A stretch of DNA of 11,055 bases from an uncultured Eubacteriales bacterium (lineage in GTDB: Bacteria > Bacillota > Clostridia > Lachnospirales > CAG-274), in the NCBI GenBank assembly GCA_905201505.1, contig CAJKOJ010000065.1, positions 1 through 11,055 of the forward strand, read 5' to 3'. Position 1 is the stretch's first letter, and the number at the start of each line of letters is the position of its first letter. Below, piece after piece: positions 1-5,644 of the stretch. The position numbers and the translations under genes were made by a program. The notes below the pieces were generated by a model. That model ran no database searches and had not been told where the DNA came from. It saw only the letters and a program-made list of their open reading frames with translations.

Positions 1-88
1 TGCACACTCTGTACCTGCCCTTAAACTCCCAGAAGTCCCTGTACCCTCTGCCAACAATTTCAGGCAAACTTATAATTTTTTCATTCAC
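1..88 (-). CDS. Terminase large subunit, N-terminus only (runs off the window)
   Basis: A leftward reading frame opens with GTG at 88 and stays open for 29 codons to the window edge. It has an upstream GGGGTGA ribosome binding site (about 94-100). The peptide begins M-N-E-K-I-I-S-L-P-E and continues with a G-Y-R-D-F-W-E-F-K-G-R-Y-R-V segment. This 'DFW.FKGRYRV' stretch is typical of the N-terminus of PBSX/XtmB-type large terminases, just before the ATPase Walker A. The large terminase is the motor and nuclease that cuts and packages phage DNA. Position directly downstream of a small terminase gene on the same strand supports the call. An overlapping ATG at 90 is followed at once by a stop, so GTG is the start. 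The ATPase and nuclease motifs lie outside the window, so integrity cannot be judged. Confidence 0.8.
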   Translation of the reverse strand, partial: MNEKIISLPEIVGRGYRDFWEFKGRYRVC

Positions 89-247
89 ATTTTATCACCC
101 CTTTCTCTTCATCCTGTCTGTCATCTATATTTTATATAAATAACTAATTAATAACCACGTTTTGCTGCCTATAATATTGGCAAAATCAAAACTCTCCCTT
201 CCTTAGTTACTTTTGCAATATAAATTATATAAATTATATAAATAACT
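89..247. other. AT-rich spacer between the two terminase genes
   Basis: This 159-bp gap is unusually long for adjacent terminase genes, which often overlap or nearly touch. It holds a short AT-rich direct repeat (ataaattat twice, around 221-240) and the ribosome binding site of the large subunit. I see no open frame and no convincing promoter or hairpin. Confidence 0.5.
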
Positions 248-736
248 TTACTCCTTTATCTCTTCTTCCCCCTGAAAAATAACCCTGGCAACATTATCCA
301 CTTCAACCTTATCAGTAAATAAACGGTATCTTTTTCCAAGCAGTCCTGCCGCCTTGTTTGCATCAGAAATTTTTGCAGGTATTTCCACAGTCACAGGTAC
401 TTCCCTTTTTGTAACCTGTCTTTTCATTTTTCCCTTTTCATCAGGCACATACTCCGACTTTTCTTCTGCCAAAGTCACTACAACCGATTCTTTTTTCTCT
501 CTTCTCATTACAGCAGTCAAGTACTCCATAACCTCTCTGGCATCAGCTGTTTTCTCACTGTGTATTTTTTCAAGTTCCCCGTCAATATACTCTCTTATTT
601 CAGGCTTTTTCAATAACCTTGATGCAGAATTTCCTGCTGTCTTCTTACTGACATTTTTATATACTTCCATATACGCCCTTGTTCCGTTTAAATCAATCAA
701 ATATTCATCAGCAAATTTTTTTTGCTTTTCCGTCAA
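248..736 (-). CDS. Phage terminase small subunit
   Basis: The small terminase binds phage DNA at the pac/cos site and hands it to the large subunit for packaging. The N-terminal part reads L-T-E-K-Q-K-K-F-A-D-E-Y-L-I-D-L-N-G-T-R-A-Y, the hallmark opening of the Terminase_2/XtmA family. It is followed by S-K-K-T-A-G-N-S-A-S-R-L-L-K-K-P-E-I, a helix-turn-helix DNA-binding segment. The C-terminal part is charged and ends at about the normal family length (about 160 residues). I prefer the TTG start at 736 because GGGGTGAG lies at ideal distance upstream and the protein then begins at the conserved T-E-K-Q-K-K-F. A GTG at 754 would add six residues (MKWGEN) but has almost no ribosome binding site. 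The large terminase follows on the same strand after a 159-bp gap. Confidence 0.9.
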   Translation of the reverse strand: MTEKQKKFADEYLIDLNGTRAYMEVYKNVSKKTAGNSASRLLKKPEIREYIDGELEKIHSEKTADAREVMEYLTAVMRREKKESVVVTLAEEKSEYVPDEKGKMKRQVTKREVPVTVEIPAKISDANKAAGLLGKRYRLFTDKVEVDNVARVIFQGEEEIKE

Positions 737-814
737 ATTCTCACCCCATTTCACTCTATTTCACTTTACCATTATACCACACTCTCGTGTTACATTGTGT
801 TCCCACTAAATAAG

Positions 815-827
815 ACCGGGGGACGGT
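815..827. repeat. REP-like hairpin with ggggacggttcc motif
   Basis: The sequence accg-gggga-cggt forms a 4-bp stem at the 3' edge of the truncated transposase, directly next to the tandem array. GGGACGGTTCC-type palindromes near Y1 transposase genes are recurrent in Clostridia genomes from my general knowledge. I infer this is the recognition end or a residue of one for this element. Confidence 0.45.
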
Positions 828-937
828 TCCAATAAAACGCAAAGCGTTTCCAATAAAACACAAAACCTTTCCAATAAAACGCAAAGCCTTTCCAATAAAA
901 CGCAAAGCCTTTCCAATAAAACGCAAAGCGTTTCCAA
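826..937. repeat. 21-bp tandem repeat array (about 5.3 copies) inside the transposase remnant
   Basis: Units start at 826, 847, 868, 889 and 910, each 21 bp, with a partial sixth (931-937). The core shared by all is ttccaataaaac followed by rcaaarc-type bases. Units 3 and 4 are identical. The first and last units each form a perfect 6-bp hairpin with the following bases (aaacgc-aaa-gcgttt at 835-849 and 919-933), while inner units end gcc and break that symmetry. Because 21 is divisible by three, the array reads through in frame as seven-residue repeats. Confidence 0.92.
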
Positions 938-1180
938 CTTCATATCATTACTCAAATTCCTGCTCTTGACCAATATGTGAATATGATTTGTCATCAAACA
1001 ATAAGCATAAACTTCAAACCCAAATTTACTTTTGGCGTCTCTCACTATAAATAAAAATTTTTCAAAATCCCTGTCCTCATAAAAAACATTCTGTCTTGAC
1101 ACACCTCTCCATATTACGTGGTAAATGTCAGTTTTACTGCCGATCCGTGCTGTTCTTGGCATATTAATCACCTCAGCCCA

Positions 1181-1209
1181 ACAATACCACAAGTCAACAT
1201 TATTGTCAA
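1181..1209 (-). promoter_or_regulatory. Possible promoter of the Y1 transposase remnant
   Basis: On the - strand a perfect TTGACA (1204-1209) is followed after exactly 17 bases by TATTGT (1181-1186). Transcription would start near 1174, just before the GAGGTGA ribosome binding site. The -35 overlaps the stop codon of the DUF1492 gene. The leader would be very short, so this is only a candidate. Confidence 0.35.
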
Positions 1210-1643
1210 CACACATTCTCAACTGCAACTATTTTCTCCATAACACTCTTTTCAAAATCCCTCAGAGCATTTCCGTGCATTCTCCTTATGTAATTATAAT
1301 TATAGTTCATTTCATCAGCTATTTTTTCAAGACTTTTAAGCTCAACATATCTTTTGTATATAATATCAGCATAAATAGGATTTTTAATTTTCTGTATGTC
1401 TCCGATTATCTTATGCTTCAAGTCCACAAACTCTTCAATGATTTTTTTTATTTCCCTTTCCCTGTCAATATACTTGTCAATGATATTGTAGCTTTTCTTT
1501 AAGCCTCCCCTCACCTTTTCCCTTTCAGTATTCACAGCCGATATACTGTAGGCAGTCTCTTTCAAATCCTTCAGTTCACTTTCCCTCTGCCTTATAAACA
1601 CATCAAGCCTTTTCAGTTCCTCAAGATATTCTCTCCCTGTCAA
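1206..1643 (-). CDS. DUF1492-like phage transcription regulator (sigma-70 region 4 type HTH)
   Basis: The first 80 residues are heptad-rich and charged, beginning M-T-G-R-E-Y-L-E-E-L-K-R-L-D, which matches the usual opening of DUF1492 proteins. The C-terminal 60 residues (I-Y-K-R-Y-V-E-L-K-S-L-E-K-I-A-D-E-M then Y-I-R-R-M-H-G-N-A-L) form a region-4-like helix-turn-helix. Family members sit just upstream of terminase genes in Firmicute phages and, like Xpf in PBSX or ArpU, are thought to switch on late genes. I chose the TTG at 1643 because GGGAGGTG lies 7-8 bases upstream. A GTG at 1652 is in frame but abuts that ribosome binding site. The next intact phage gene is the small terminase, with the transposase remnant inserted between. 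No catalytic residues are expected. Confidence 0.75.
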   Translation of the reverse strand: MTGREYLEELKRLDVFIRQRESELKDLKETAYSISAVNTEREKVRGGLKKSYNIIDKYIDREREIKKIIEEFVDLKHKIIGDIQKIKNPIYADIIYKRYVELKSLEKIADEMNYNYNYIRRMHGNALRDFEKSVMEKIVAVENVC

Positions 1644-1673
1644 AAAAAGCACCTCCCTTAAATAAAAAAACTA

Positions 1674-1706
1674 TTGACTTTTTCAGAAATAGTATTAAAC
1701 TATAAT
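1674..1706 (+). promoter_or_regulatory. Candidate promoter of tRNA-Pro
   Basis: TTGACT (1674-1679) is followed after 16 bases by TAAACT (1696-1701), which would place the start near the mature tRNA 5' end. A better-looking TATAAT (1701-1706) is too close to the tRNA (start at 1710) to serve unless initiation occurs inside it. A 5-bp inverted repeat atagt-n5-actat (1689-1703) overlaps these boxes. Confidence 0.3.
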
Positions 1707-1709
1707 TAT

Positions 1710-1783
1710 CGGGGTGTAGCGTAGCTTGGTAGCGCGCAGCGTTCGGGACGCTGAGGTCGCAGGTTCAAATCCTGTCGCCCCGA
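1710..1783 (+). tRNA. tRNA-Pro (anticodon CGG)
   Basis: A full cloverleaf can be drawn. The acceptor is cggggtg (1710-1716) with cgcccccg-type 3' bases (1776-1782), seven pairs including one G-U, and discriminator A1783. The D arm is 1719-1735 with a ttggta-containing loop. The anticodon stem is cagcg/cgctg with loop ttcggga, giving CGG at 1744-1746, which reads CCG proline codons. The T arm is 1759-1775 with loop ttcaaat. CCA is not encoded. A run of seven T follows at once (1784-1790). The gene lies on the + strand inside a strip of - strand phage genes, and its 3' end is five bases from the stop codon of the DnaD gene. It may be a phage-carried tRNA or a host tRNA caught in a rearrangement. 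Confidence 0.95.
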
Positions 1784-1788
1784 TTTTT

Positions 1789-2667
1789 TTATTGCTTACA
1801 ATCATCTCTGAATAAGTATTCCACATAGTCAGTGATTCCCTCACTTTTCCAGTTATCCAATATTCCTTTTACATACTGCATAAAACATTTGTCTTTTTCA
1901 TAGGCAATTTTAAAAGCCTCACATATAAGCTGACTGTCAAATATCTTAAGCCACTCTGTAATTTCACTTTTATCCTTACAATTTTCATTTACACTCAGCC
2001 CAAAACATTTAAAATAAGCACTTTCTATATTTACCCCTATGTTCAAACTACCCTTTTTGTCTTGTTTTATTTTATTTGCTTTATTTTCATTTCCTTTAAT
2101 TTTCTTTTCTTTACTTGTTTCTGAACTCCCGCTTATTTCAGCCTTATCCGTCCTGTTTTTCTCTTTGTTCTCTTCATACTCTTCCGATGTTCTCCCCATT
2201 CTCTCCCGAACCTCGTATGCCTGCAATATGGAAGATTTAGAGGAAATAGCTTTCATTTCCTCTTTACCAAGCATCCATATTTCAGGTATAACCACTACAT
2301 TACGCCGTTCTACAGTAGTTCTATAATAAACCTGCTGTACCCGTCTGCTTGTTATAATACCCTGCTTAAAATGGTCGCCGCTGAATAGTTCACACGCCAC
2401 AAGCATTCCTATAACATTGCATATAGTAGTTTCCTCTACAGAATATTTTCCCCTGCAATAATCCTGCAGTTCCCATATAACTTCTTCTCTTGTACCTTCA
2501 TTGTACACAATATAATACCCCTTATCGCTGTATATCATTTCCAGCAGAGCGTCATATATTACATAAACCAGATACCCATATTTCTGCCTGACTTTGTTGA
2601 ACTTTCTGTCACGCATCATACCAACATCTCTTGGGTAATAGTCAATGCCGGTTTTGGTTATTGCCAT
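1789..2667 (-). CDS. Phage replication protein, Lin1244/DUF4373-like N-terminus with DnaD-like C-terminus
   Basis: The N-terminal 120 residues start with G-I-D-Y-Y-P-R-D-V-G-M-M-R-D-R-K (7-22), the typical opening of the Lin1244/Lin1753 (DUF4373) domain, a winged-helix DNA-binding module in phage replication proteins. A highly charged, low-complexity linker (about 155-205, rich in E/K/N) follows. The C-terminus (about 213-285) has the DnaD-like pattern I-E-S-A-Y ... I-T-E-W-L ... F-M-Q-Y-V-K-G-I-L-D-N-W. DnaD-type proteins help open the phage origin and recruit the host helicase. The ATG at 2667 has an AGAGGTGA ribosome binding site. The gene follows the phage ATPase in the same direction, 65 bases downstream, and ends five bases from the opposing tRNA-Pro. 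Family is clear; the exact role is inferred. Confidence 0.82.
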   Translation of the reverse strand: MAITKTGIDYYPRDVGMMRDRKFNKVRQKYGYLVYVIYDALLEMIYSDKGYYIVYNEGTREEVIWELQDYCRGKYSVEETTICNVIGMLVACELFSGDHFKQGIITSRRVQQVYYRTTVERRNVVVIPEIWMLGKEEMKAISSKSSILQAYEVRERMGRTSEEYEENKEKNRTDKAEISGSSETSKEKKIKGNENKANKIKQDKKGSLNIGVNIESAYFKCFGLSVNENCKDKSEITEWLKIFDSQLICEAFKIAYEKDKCFMQYVKGILDNWKSEGITDYVEYLFRDDCKQ

Positions 2668-2732
2668 ATTTTCACCTCTTAATATAGATTTTAATGTTCC
2701 GCTGTATCAACAGTTCATTACTCAATATATTT

Positions 2733-4607
2733 TCAGCATATCTTTATATTGCTGTCCTTTGTCACTTCCAGGCATATAAGCTGACTTTTTATCTCCTCAA
2801 GCTCATTTACACTCTCCTTATTATCAACAAATACAGGTACATACACATCATAATAATCTTGTAAAGTGTTTATAATATCAAGCCCCGCATTTATTTTCAT
2901 AGCATTATTCAGATCCCTGTACGGCACCCCCTCCACAGTAGCCTGACAGCATTCTGCATATACGCCGTTTATCTGCTTTTCATACAGCTTAAATTTGACT
3001 GTTTTAAACTTGCTGTTGATTATTTCTCCAAGCATATTTATTTTCGCCTCTGTAAATCTTTTTATCTCCTGTTCTTCTTTTTCTATATTGGCTATAGCTT
3101 CCCTTTTTGCCTTGTCCTCATCTTTAAGCACTTCTATTCTTTTACGCAGTATTTCCTCTCTTTCGATTACACCCAGTTCCTTTTCAAGTTCTCCAAGCCT
3201 CACTTTTAATAAAGCAAGCTCCTCATCCAGCTCTGATGTATCTGTCACGCAATTTTTCACATCTTCTTCAGCCTTTTCAATTTCAGCCATAATTTCAGCT
3301 GTATTTAACACAGGCAGTTTCATTTCATTGTTTTCCGCTTTAATGCTTTCGTATTCTGACTTTAAATTTTCAAGTTCTTTGCTTTTTTCTGCAATCAGCT
3401 TTTCATTTTCAGCTGTATTCTCCTCTATTACTTTCAGCTTTTCACTTAATGCAAAAAGTCTCTCCTCTTTACTTTTATTAAATTTATTAATTTTACTTTC
3501 AAGTTCTTCTTCCTCCCACGGACGCCCGCAGCAGGGACAAACAGAATTCACAAATACACTTTTACCTGTATTCCTATATTCCTCTTCAATATTTTTTTGC
3601 AGACTGCCTTCTTCTGCCACATTTTTTGCACACTCTTTAATAACCCTTTCACAGTCAGCCATTCTGTATTCTATATTGCTCAATTTCTTTCGTTTTTCAT
3701 ATCTTATATTTGCATTGCAGCTTTCTATTTTTGCTTTTTCCGCTTCATATTCAGCTTTGGCTTTTTCAAGTTTTGCCTTTGCCTGTTTTACCATTATTTC
3801 AGCCTCGGTCCTTGCAGCATTTTCATTTTTCAGAATCCTTATTTCCTTTTCAATGCCTGTAATTTCAGCCTTTGTATCAATTATTTCACTTTTGACATAC
3901 TCTTTATTTCTGTTTTCATTTCCTTCAATGGAGTAGAGTATTTCATCAATTCTTATAGGAATTGCAGAAAGCTCCGTTTCTGTTTTTTTCTTTGTCGCTG
4001 CAAGCTCTCTTACCCTTTCTTCAACACTTTCGCCTTTTTCAAGCAGCAGAGCAATATTTGTCATACCTGCTTTTAAAGCTATGTTTAAATCAGAGCCCAT
4101 ATCAGCCATATCCATAAGAACCTTTCTCTGCTCCTGCCATTTTGAAGAGCAAAATTGTCCCGGATTTGTTATAAGTTTAAAAAGTTCTTCATTTACAAAA
4201 CTGCATATTTTTTTCTGAAATTCAGATTGTTTTACAACAGCATTATTTATCTCATACACTGTTTCATTTCCTGCAAAAACCTTACTGCAAGACCCTCTGT
4301 CCTTTATCCATTTATCCCTCATAGTCCTTTGAAGCACAAGCTCATCACCCATTACATCAAACACACCTCTTACCCTATGCTCAATGTATGGTATTTCATT
4401 TCCCTGTGAATTGAGAGTTTTTATTTCAAACTCCTTTCTGCCCTGACTGTCCTTTCCAAACAACAGCCACCAAAATCCGTCAAATACAGTAGTCTTACCT
4501 GTACCGTTGCCGCCCCGTATGTAAGTTACACTGTCATTAAAATTAACTTCAAGCCTTTTAATACCCTTAAAATTTATCAGTTCCAGTTTTTTAATTTTTA
4601 TTTTCAT
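2733..4607 (-). CDS. Rad50/SbcC-like phage AAA ATPase with zinc-hook-like CxxC
   Basis: This 624-residue protein has the Rad50/SbcC architecture in small form. The N-terminus I-N-F-K-G-I carries a Walker A G-G-N-G-T-G-K-T-T (32-40). Long charged coiled-coil segments (about 200-345 and 365-520) flank a central V-C-P-C-C-G-R-P-W (356-364), a zinc-hook-like CxxC that could pair two molecules. The C-terminus holds N-N-A-M-K-I-N-A-G-L-D-I-I (567-579) in the place of the ABC signature and P-V-F-V-D-N-K-E-S-V (591-600) as Walker B with D595 and E598. Phages of Firmicutes often encode such ATPases next to recombination or replication genes; a nuclease partner is usual but none is visible here. The ATG at 4607 has AAAGGAG eight bases upstream. 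A role in DNA-end processing or recombination is inferred. Confidence 0.85.
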   Translation of the reverse strand: MKIKIKKLELINFKGIKRLEVNFNDSVTYIRGGNGTGKTTVFDGFWWLLFGKDSQGRKEFEIKTLNSQGNEIPYIEHRVRGVFDVMGDELVLQRTMRDKWIKDRGSCSKVFAGNETVYEINNAVVKQSEFQKKICSFVNEELFKLITNPGQFCSSKWQEQRKVLMDMADMGSDLNIALKAGMTNIALLLEKGESVEERVRELAATKKKTETELSAIPIRIDEILYSIEGNENRNKEYVKSEIIDTKAEITGIEKEIRILKNENAARTEAEIMVKQAKAKLEKAKAEYEAEKAKIESCNANIRYEKRKKLSNIEYRMADCERVIKECAKNVAEEGSLQKNIEEEYRNTGKSVFVNSVCPCCGRPWEEEELESKINKFNKSKEERLFALSEKLKVIEENTAENEKLIAEKSKELENLKSEYESIKAENNEMKLPVLNTAEIMAEIEKAEEDVKNCVTDTSELDEELALLKVRLGELEKELGVIEREEILRKRIEVLKDEDKAKREAIANIEKEEQEIKRFTEAKINMLGEIINSKFKTVKFKLYEKQINGVYAECCQATVEGVPYRDLNNAMKINAGLDIINTLQDYYDVYVPVFVDNKESVNELEEIKSQLICLEVTKDSNIKIC

Positions 4608-4827
4608 TATCCGTTCTCCTTTTAAACCCCTTAAATATAATCAGCACTTATAAGCATTAAATATTATTTACAGTCCTTATAAACTCTTTAAATGCTTTCC
4701 GCTCCTATAAATATCTTAAACACAATTTGTTATATTTTTTCTATTACTTTGTACTTTACCTAACAAAAACTCATAAGTTTTTTCATTTAAACCTAATTTA
4801 CTTCTTTACTTTTTTCCCAAGTAGAAA
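4608..4827 (-). other. Non-coding gap with possible small gene remnant
   Basis: This 220-bp gap separates the small membrane protein gene from the ATPase gene. It contains the ATPase ribosome binding site. A leftward frame from about 4799 to 4716 reads K-L-G-L-N-E-K-T-Y-E-F-L-L-G-K-V-Q-S-N-R and ends in a stop, with a composition like real protein but no start codon ATG/GTG in frame and a stop just upstream. It may be the tail of a lost phage gene. No promoter or strong hairpin seen. Confidence 0.3.
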
Positions 4828-4965
4828 TTATCTTATTCTGAATTTATTTAGGAACTTTAATGTCCTCTTTCCGTTTATGAGCATTATAATTTTTTTTAGC
4901 TGAATACATTTCAAAGTTAAATATATATTTAAAAATACAGATATTAAAACAATTATGTAAATCAT
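4828..4965 (-). CDS. Small single-span membrane protein, 45 aa, phage early region
   Basis: The ATG at 4965 follows an AAGGAGG ribosome binding site eight bases upstream, and that site lies inside the last codons of the preceding gene (stop at 4968-4970), so the two are translationally coupled. The protein begins M-I-Y-I-I-V-L-I-S-V-F-L-N-I-Y-L-T-L, a single hydrophobic span, followed by a basic tail rich in K and R (K-K-I-I-M-L-I-N-G-K-R-T-L-K-F). This predicts an inner-membrane peptide with a positively charged cytoplasmic end. I do not recognise a family. Position between the Cro-like gene and the replication module suggests an early phage accessory function, but nothing in the sequence says which. 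The strong coupled ribosome binding site is the main reason for calling it. Confidence 0.6.
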   Translation of the reverse strand: MIYIIVLISVFLNIYLTLKCIQLKKIIMLINGKRTLKFLNKFRIR

Positions 4966-4967
4966 TA

Positions 4968-5228
4968 TTACAGCCTCCTTTTTATCACTTTGTATATCAA
5001 CCTTTTCCCCGACATATATGTAGCAACATAATTCACACAAGTAAAATAGCCGCCCTTTCGGCATTTCACATATACCCTGAACCACCGCTTGGCTGTCTCT
5101 ACAACAACAGCCCTTATTTTTCTTGCTGCCCTGTCCTTGGATATTTCGCACTCTGCATCCATTATTATTTCAACAATATCCCCGCTCCTTATTCCTAGAA
5201 CATTCATACAACCAACATTAAACAGCAT
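4968..5228 (-). CDS. Hypothetical phage protein, 86 aa, basic and beta-rich
   Basis: The ATG at 5228 has a full AAGGAGG site nine bases upstream. The protein is basic (many K and R) and, after a short N-terminal stretch, has an alternating pattern I-R-A-V-V-V-E-T-A-K-R-W-F-R-V-Y-V-K (38-55) typical of small beta-barrel or SH3-like folds. This resembles a widespread class of uncharacterised small phage early proteins with a '.V....V.V....' core, but I cannot name the family. It is the first gene after the Cro-like regulator, 35 bases downstream, and a perfect operator-like palindrome lies in the gap. Its end contains the ribosome binding site of the next small gene. No membrane segment or catalytic motif is visible. 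Confidence 0.6.
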   Translation of the reverse strand: MLFNVGCMNVLGIRSGDIVEIIMDAECEISKDRAARKIRAVVVETAKRWFRVYVKCRKGGYFTCVNYVATYMSGKRLIYKVIKRRL

Positions 5229-5244
5229 TACCTGCCCTCCTTTT

Positions 5245-5260
5245 GTTTAATCTATTAAAC
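5245..5260. promoter_or_regulatory. Operator-like palindrome O1 downstream of the Cro-like gene
   Basis: gtttaat-ct-attaaac is a perfect 7-bp inverted repeat around a 2-bp centre. It matches the half-site pattern GTTTAR / ATTAAAC of the dyads in the divergent control region, 220 bases away. It sits between the Cro-like stop codon and the next ribosome binding site, where a bound repressor could block transcription or loop to the main operators. Confidence 0.5.
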
Positions 5261-5263
5261 ATA

Positions 5264-5455
5264 TTAATCAAAAAAAATAGCTGTCACCTTTACACTTAAG
5301 GCGTCCGCCAGTTTTTTCATTGTATTTGTTGTAGTTACATTTATTTTGCCTCTTTCAAGACCTGAAATGACAGCTTTTGATACGCCTGATATTTCTGCAA
5401 GCTCCTCCTGTGACAAACCTGATTTTTCTCTGTACTCTTTTAAGTGTGTTTCCAT
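5264..5455 (-). CDS. Cro-like XRE-family helix-turn-helix regulator, 63 aa
   Basis: The protein is almost entirely one HTH_3 (XRE) domain: K-E-Y-R-E-K-S-G-L-S-Q-E-E-L-A-E-I-S-G-V-S-K-A-V-I-S-G-L-E-R-G with the recognition helix at about 26-34, then the usual K-K-L-A-D-A-L-S-V-K-V tail. At 63 residues it has no cleavage or oligomerisation domain, as expected for Cro. It is the first gene of the leftward phage operon and faces the LexA-like repressor gene, the classic lysis/lysogeny arrangement. The ATG at 5455 has a perfect AAGGAGGTGA ribosome binding site. A TTGACA-17-TAAACT promoter just upstream overlaps two operator-like dyads. Likely role: competes with the repressor at those sites and lowers early transcription or favours lytic growth (inferred). 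Confidence 0.88.
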   Translation of the reverse strand: METHLKEYREKSGLSQEELAEISGVSKAVISGLERGKINVTTTNTMKKLADALSVKVTAIFFD

Positions 5456-5478
5456 AACTTCACCTCCTTGCTAAATAG

Positions 5479-5507
5479 AGTTTAGCACATTAAACATATA
5501 TTGTCAA
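5479..5507 (-). promoter_or_regulatory. Early leftward phage promoter
   Basis: On the - strand TTGACA (5502-5507) is followed after exactly 17 bases by TAAACT (5479-5484). Transcription would start near 5471, leaving room for the AAGGAGGTGA site of the Cro-like gene. Operator-like dyad O2 covers the -10 and spacer and O3 covers the -35, so a bound repressor would shut it. Confidence 0.6.
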
Positions 5508-5574
5508 GCATATTAAACCAACTTGCTTCGACAAATTTAGCACATTAAACATTTCCTTGTATAATTTATTAAAC
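5480..5574. promoter_or_regulatory. Operator cluster O2-O5 of the repressor/Cro switch
   Basis: A 16-bp dyad gtttagcacattaaac (5480-5495, O2) recurs with one change at 5535-5550 (O4); the 17 bases tttagcacattaaacat are exactly duplicated at 5481-5497 and 5536-5552. Degenerate copies end in tattaaac at 5503-5518 (O3, 13 of 16 matches) and in ttattaaac at 5559-5574 (O5, 11 of 16). O2/O3 lie on the leftward promoter; O4/O5 lie upstream of the repressor promoter. The repeats and their placement are directly visible; binding by the repressor or Cro is inferred. Confidence 0.65.
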
Positions 5575-5580
5575 TTCTTA

Positions 5581-5609
5581 TTGCCTTTTTCACTTTTTCA
5601 CTGTATAAT
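5581..5609 (+). promoter_or_regulatory. Repressor promoter
   Basis: TTGCCT (5581-5586) and a perfect TATAAT (5604-5609) are separated by 17 bases. The start would be near 5616, about 30 bases before the repressor ATG, whose AAGGAG site is at 5631-5636. O5 ends seven bases upstream of the -35, a position from which a bound repressor could stimulate rather than block (inferred). Confidence 0.65.
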
Positions 5610-5644
5610 TAAGTTAGACAAACAATACGAAAGGAGATATTACA

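Larger units (their letters stand above)
806..1162 (-). pseudogene. REP-associated tyrosine (Y1/HUH) transposase, 3'-truncated and rebuilt with tandem repeats
   Basis: The first 75 or so residues match the TnpA-REP / IS200-like Y1 transposase family. M-P-R-T-A-R opens the protein, an I-Y-H-V-I-W-R-G motif lies at 13-20, and M-T-N-H-I-H-I-L-V-K at 57-66 carries the metal-binding HUH pair (H60, H62). Intact relatives continue for at least another 60 residues to the catalytic tyrosine. Here the frame instead enters five copies of a seven-residue L-C-V-L-L-E-R-like repeat and stops after 118 residues, so the expected tyrosine region is missing. I infer that the product is inactive for transposition. 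The ATG at 1162 has a GAGGTGA ribosome binding site; extending the frame upstream to 1228 would overlap the DUF1492 gene and is not favoured. The element lies between two phage genes on the same strand. Such single-copy, domesticated TnpA proteins act on palindromic REP sequences. Confidence 0.8.

Noticed and set aside
354..809. + strand frame opposite the small terminase
   Set aside because: Composition of an antisense shadow and complete overlap with a clear family member.
826..937. Tandem 21-bp repeats as a CRISPR array
   Set aside because: Units are directly adjacent with no spacers and lie inside a coding frame.
1694..1700. attaaac half-site near the tRNA as a repressor operator
   Set aside because: Only half a dyad, and this 7-mer occurs elsewhere in the AT-rich window (for example near 6430) by chance.
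1776..1790. 3' end of tRNA-Pro as the prophage attachment site
   Set aside because: Phage genes lie on both sides of the tRNA, no integrase is adjacent, and no second copy of the tRNA 3' end was seen in the window.
2995..3936. Long + strand reading frame opposite the ATPase gene
   Set aside because: Ser/Phe/Leu-rich composition, no ribosome binding site, and it mirrors the charged coiled-coil codons of the real gene on the other strand.
4968..5151. Cysteine-rich N-terminal extension of the small membrane protein
   Set aside because: That frame overlaps the preceding gene entirely, has no good start site, and the ATG at 4965 has a strong coupled ribosome binding site.
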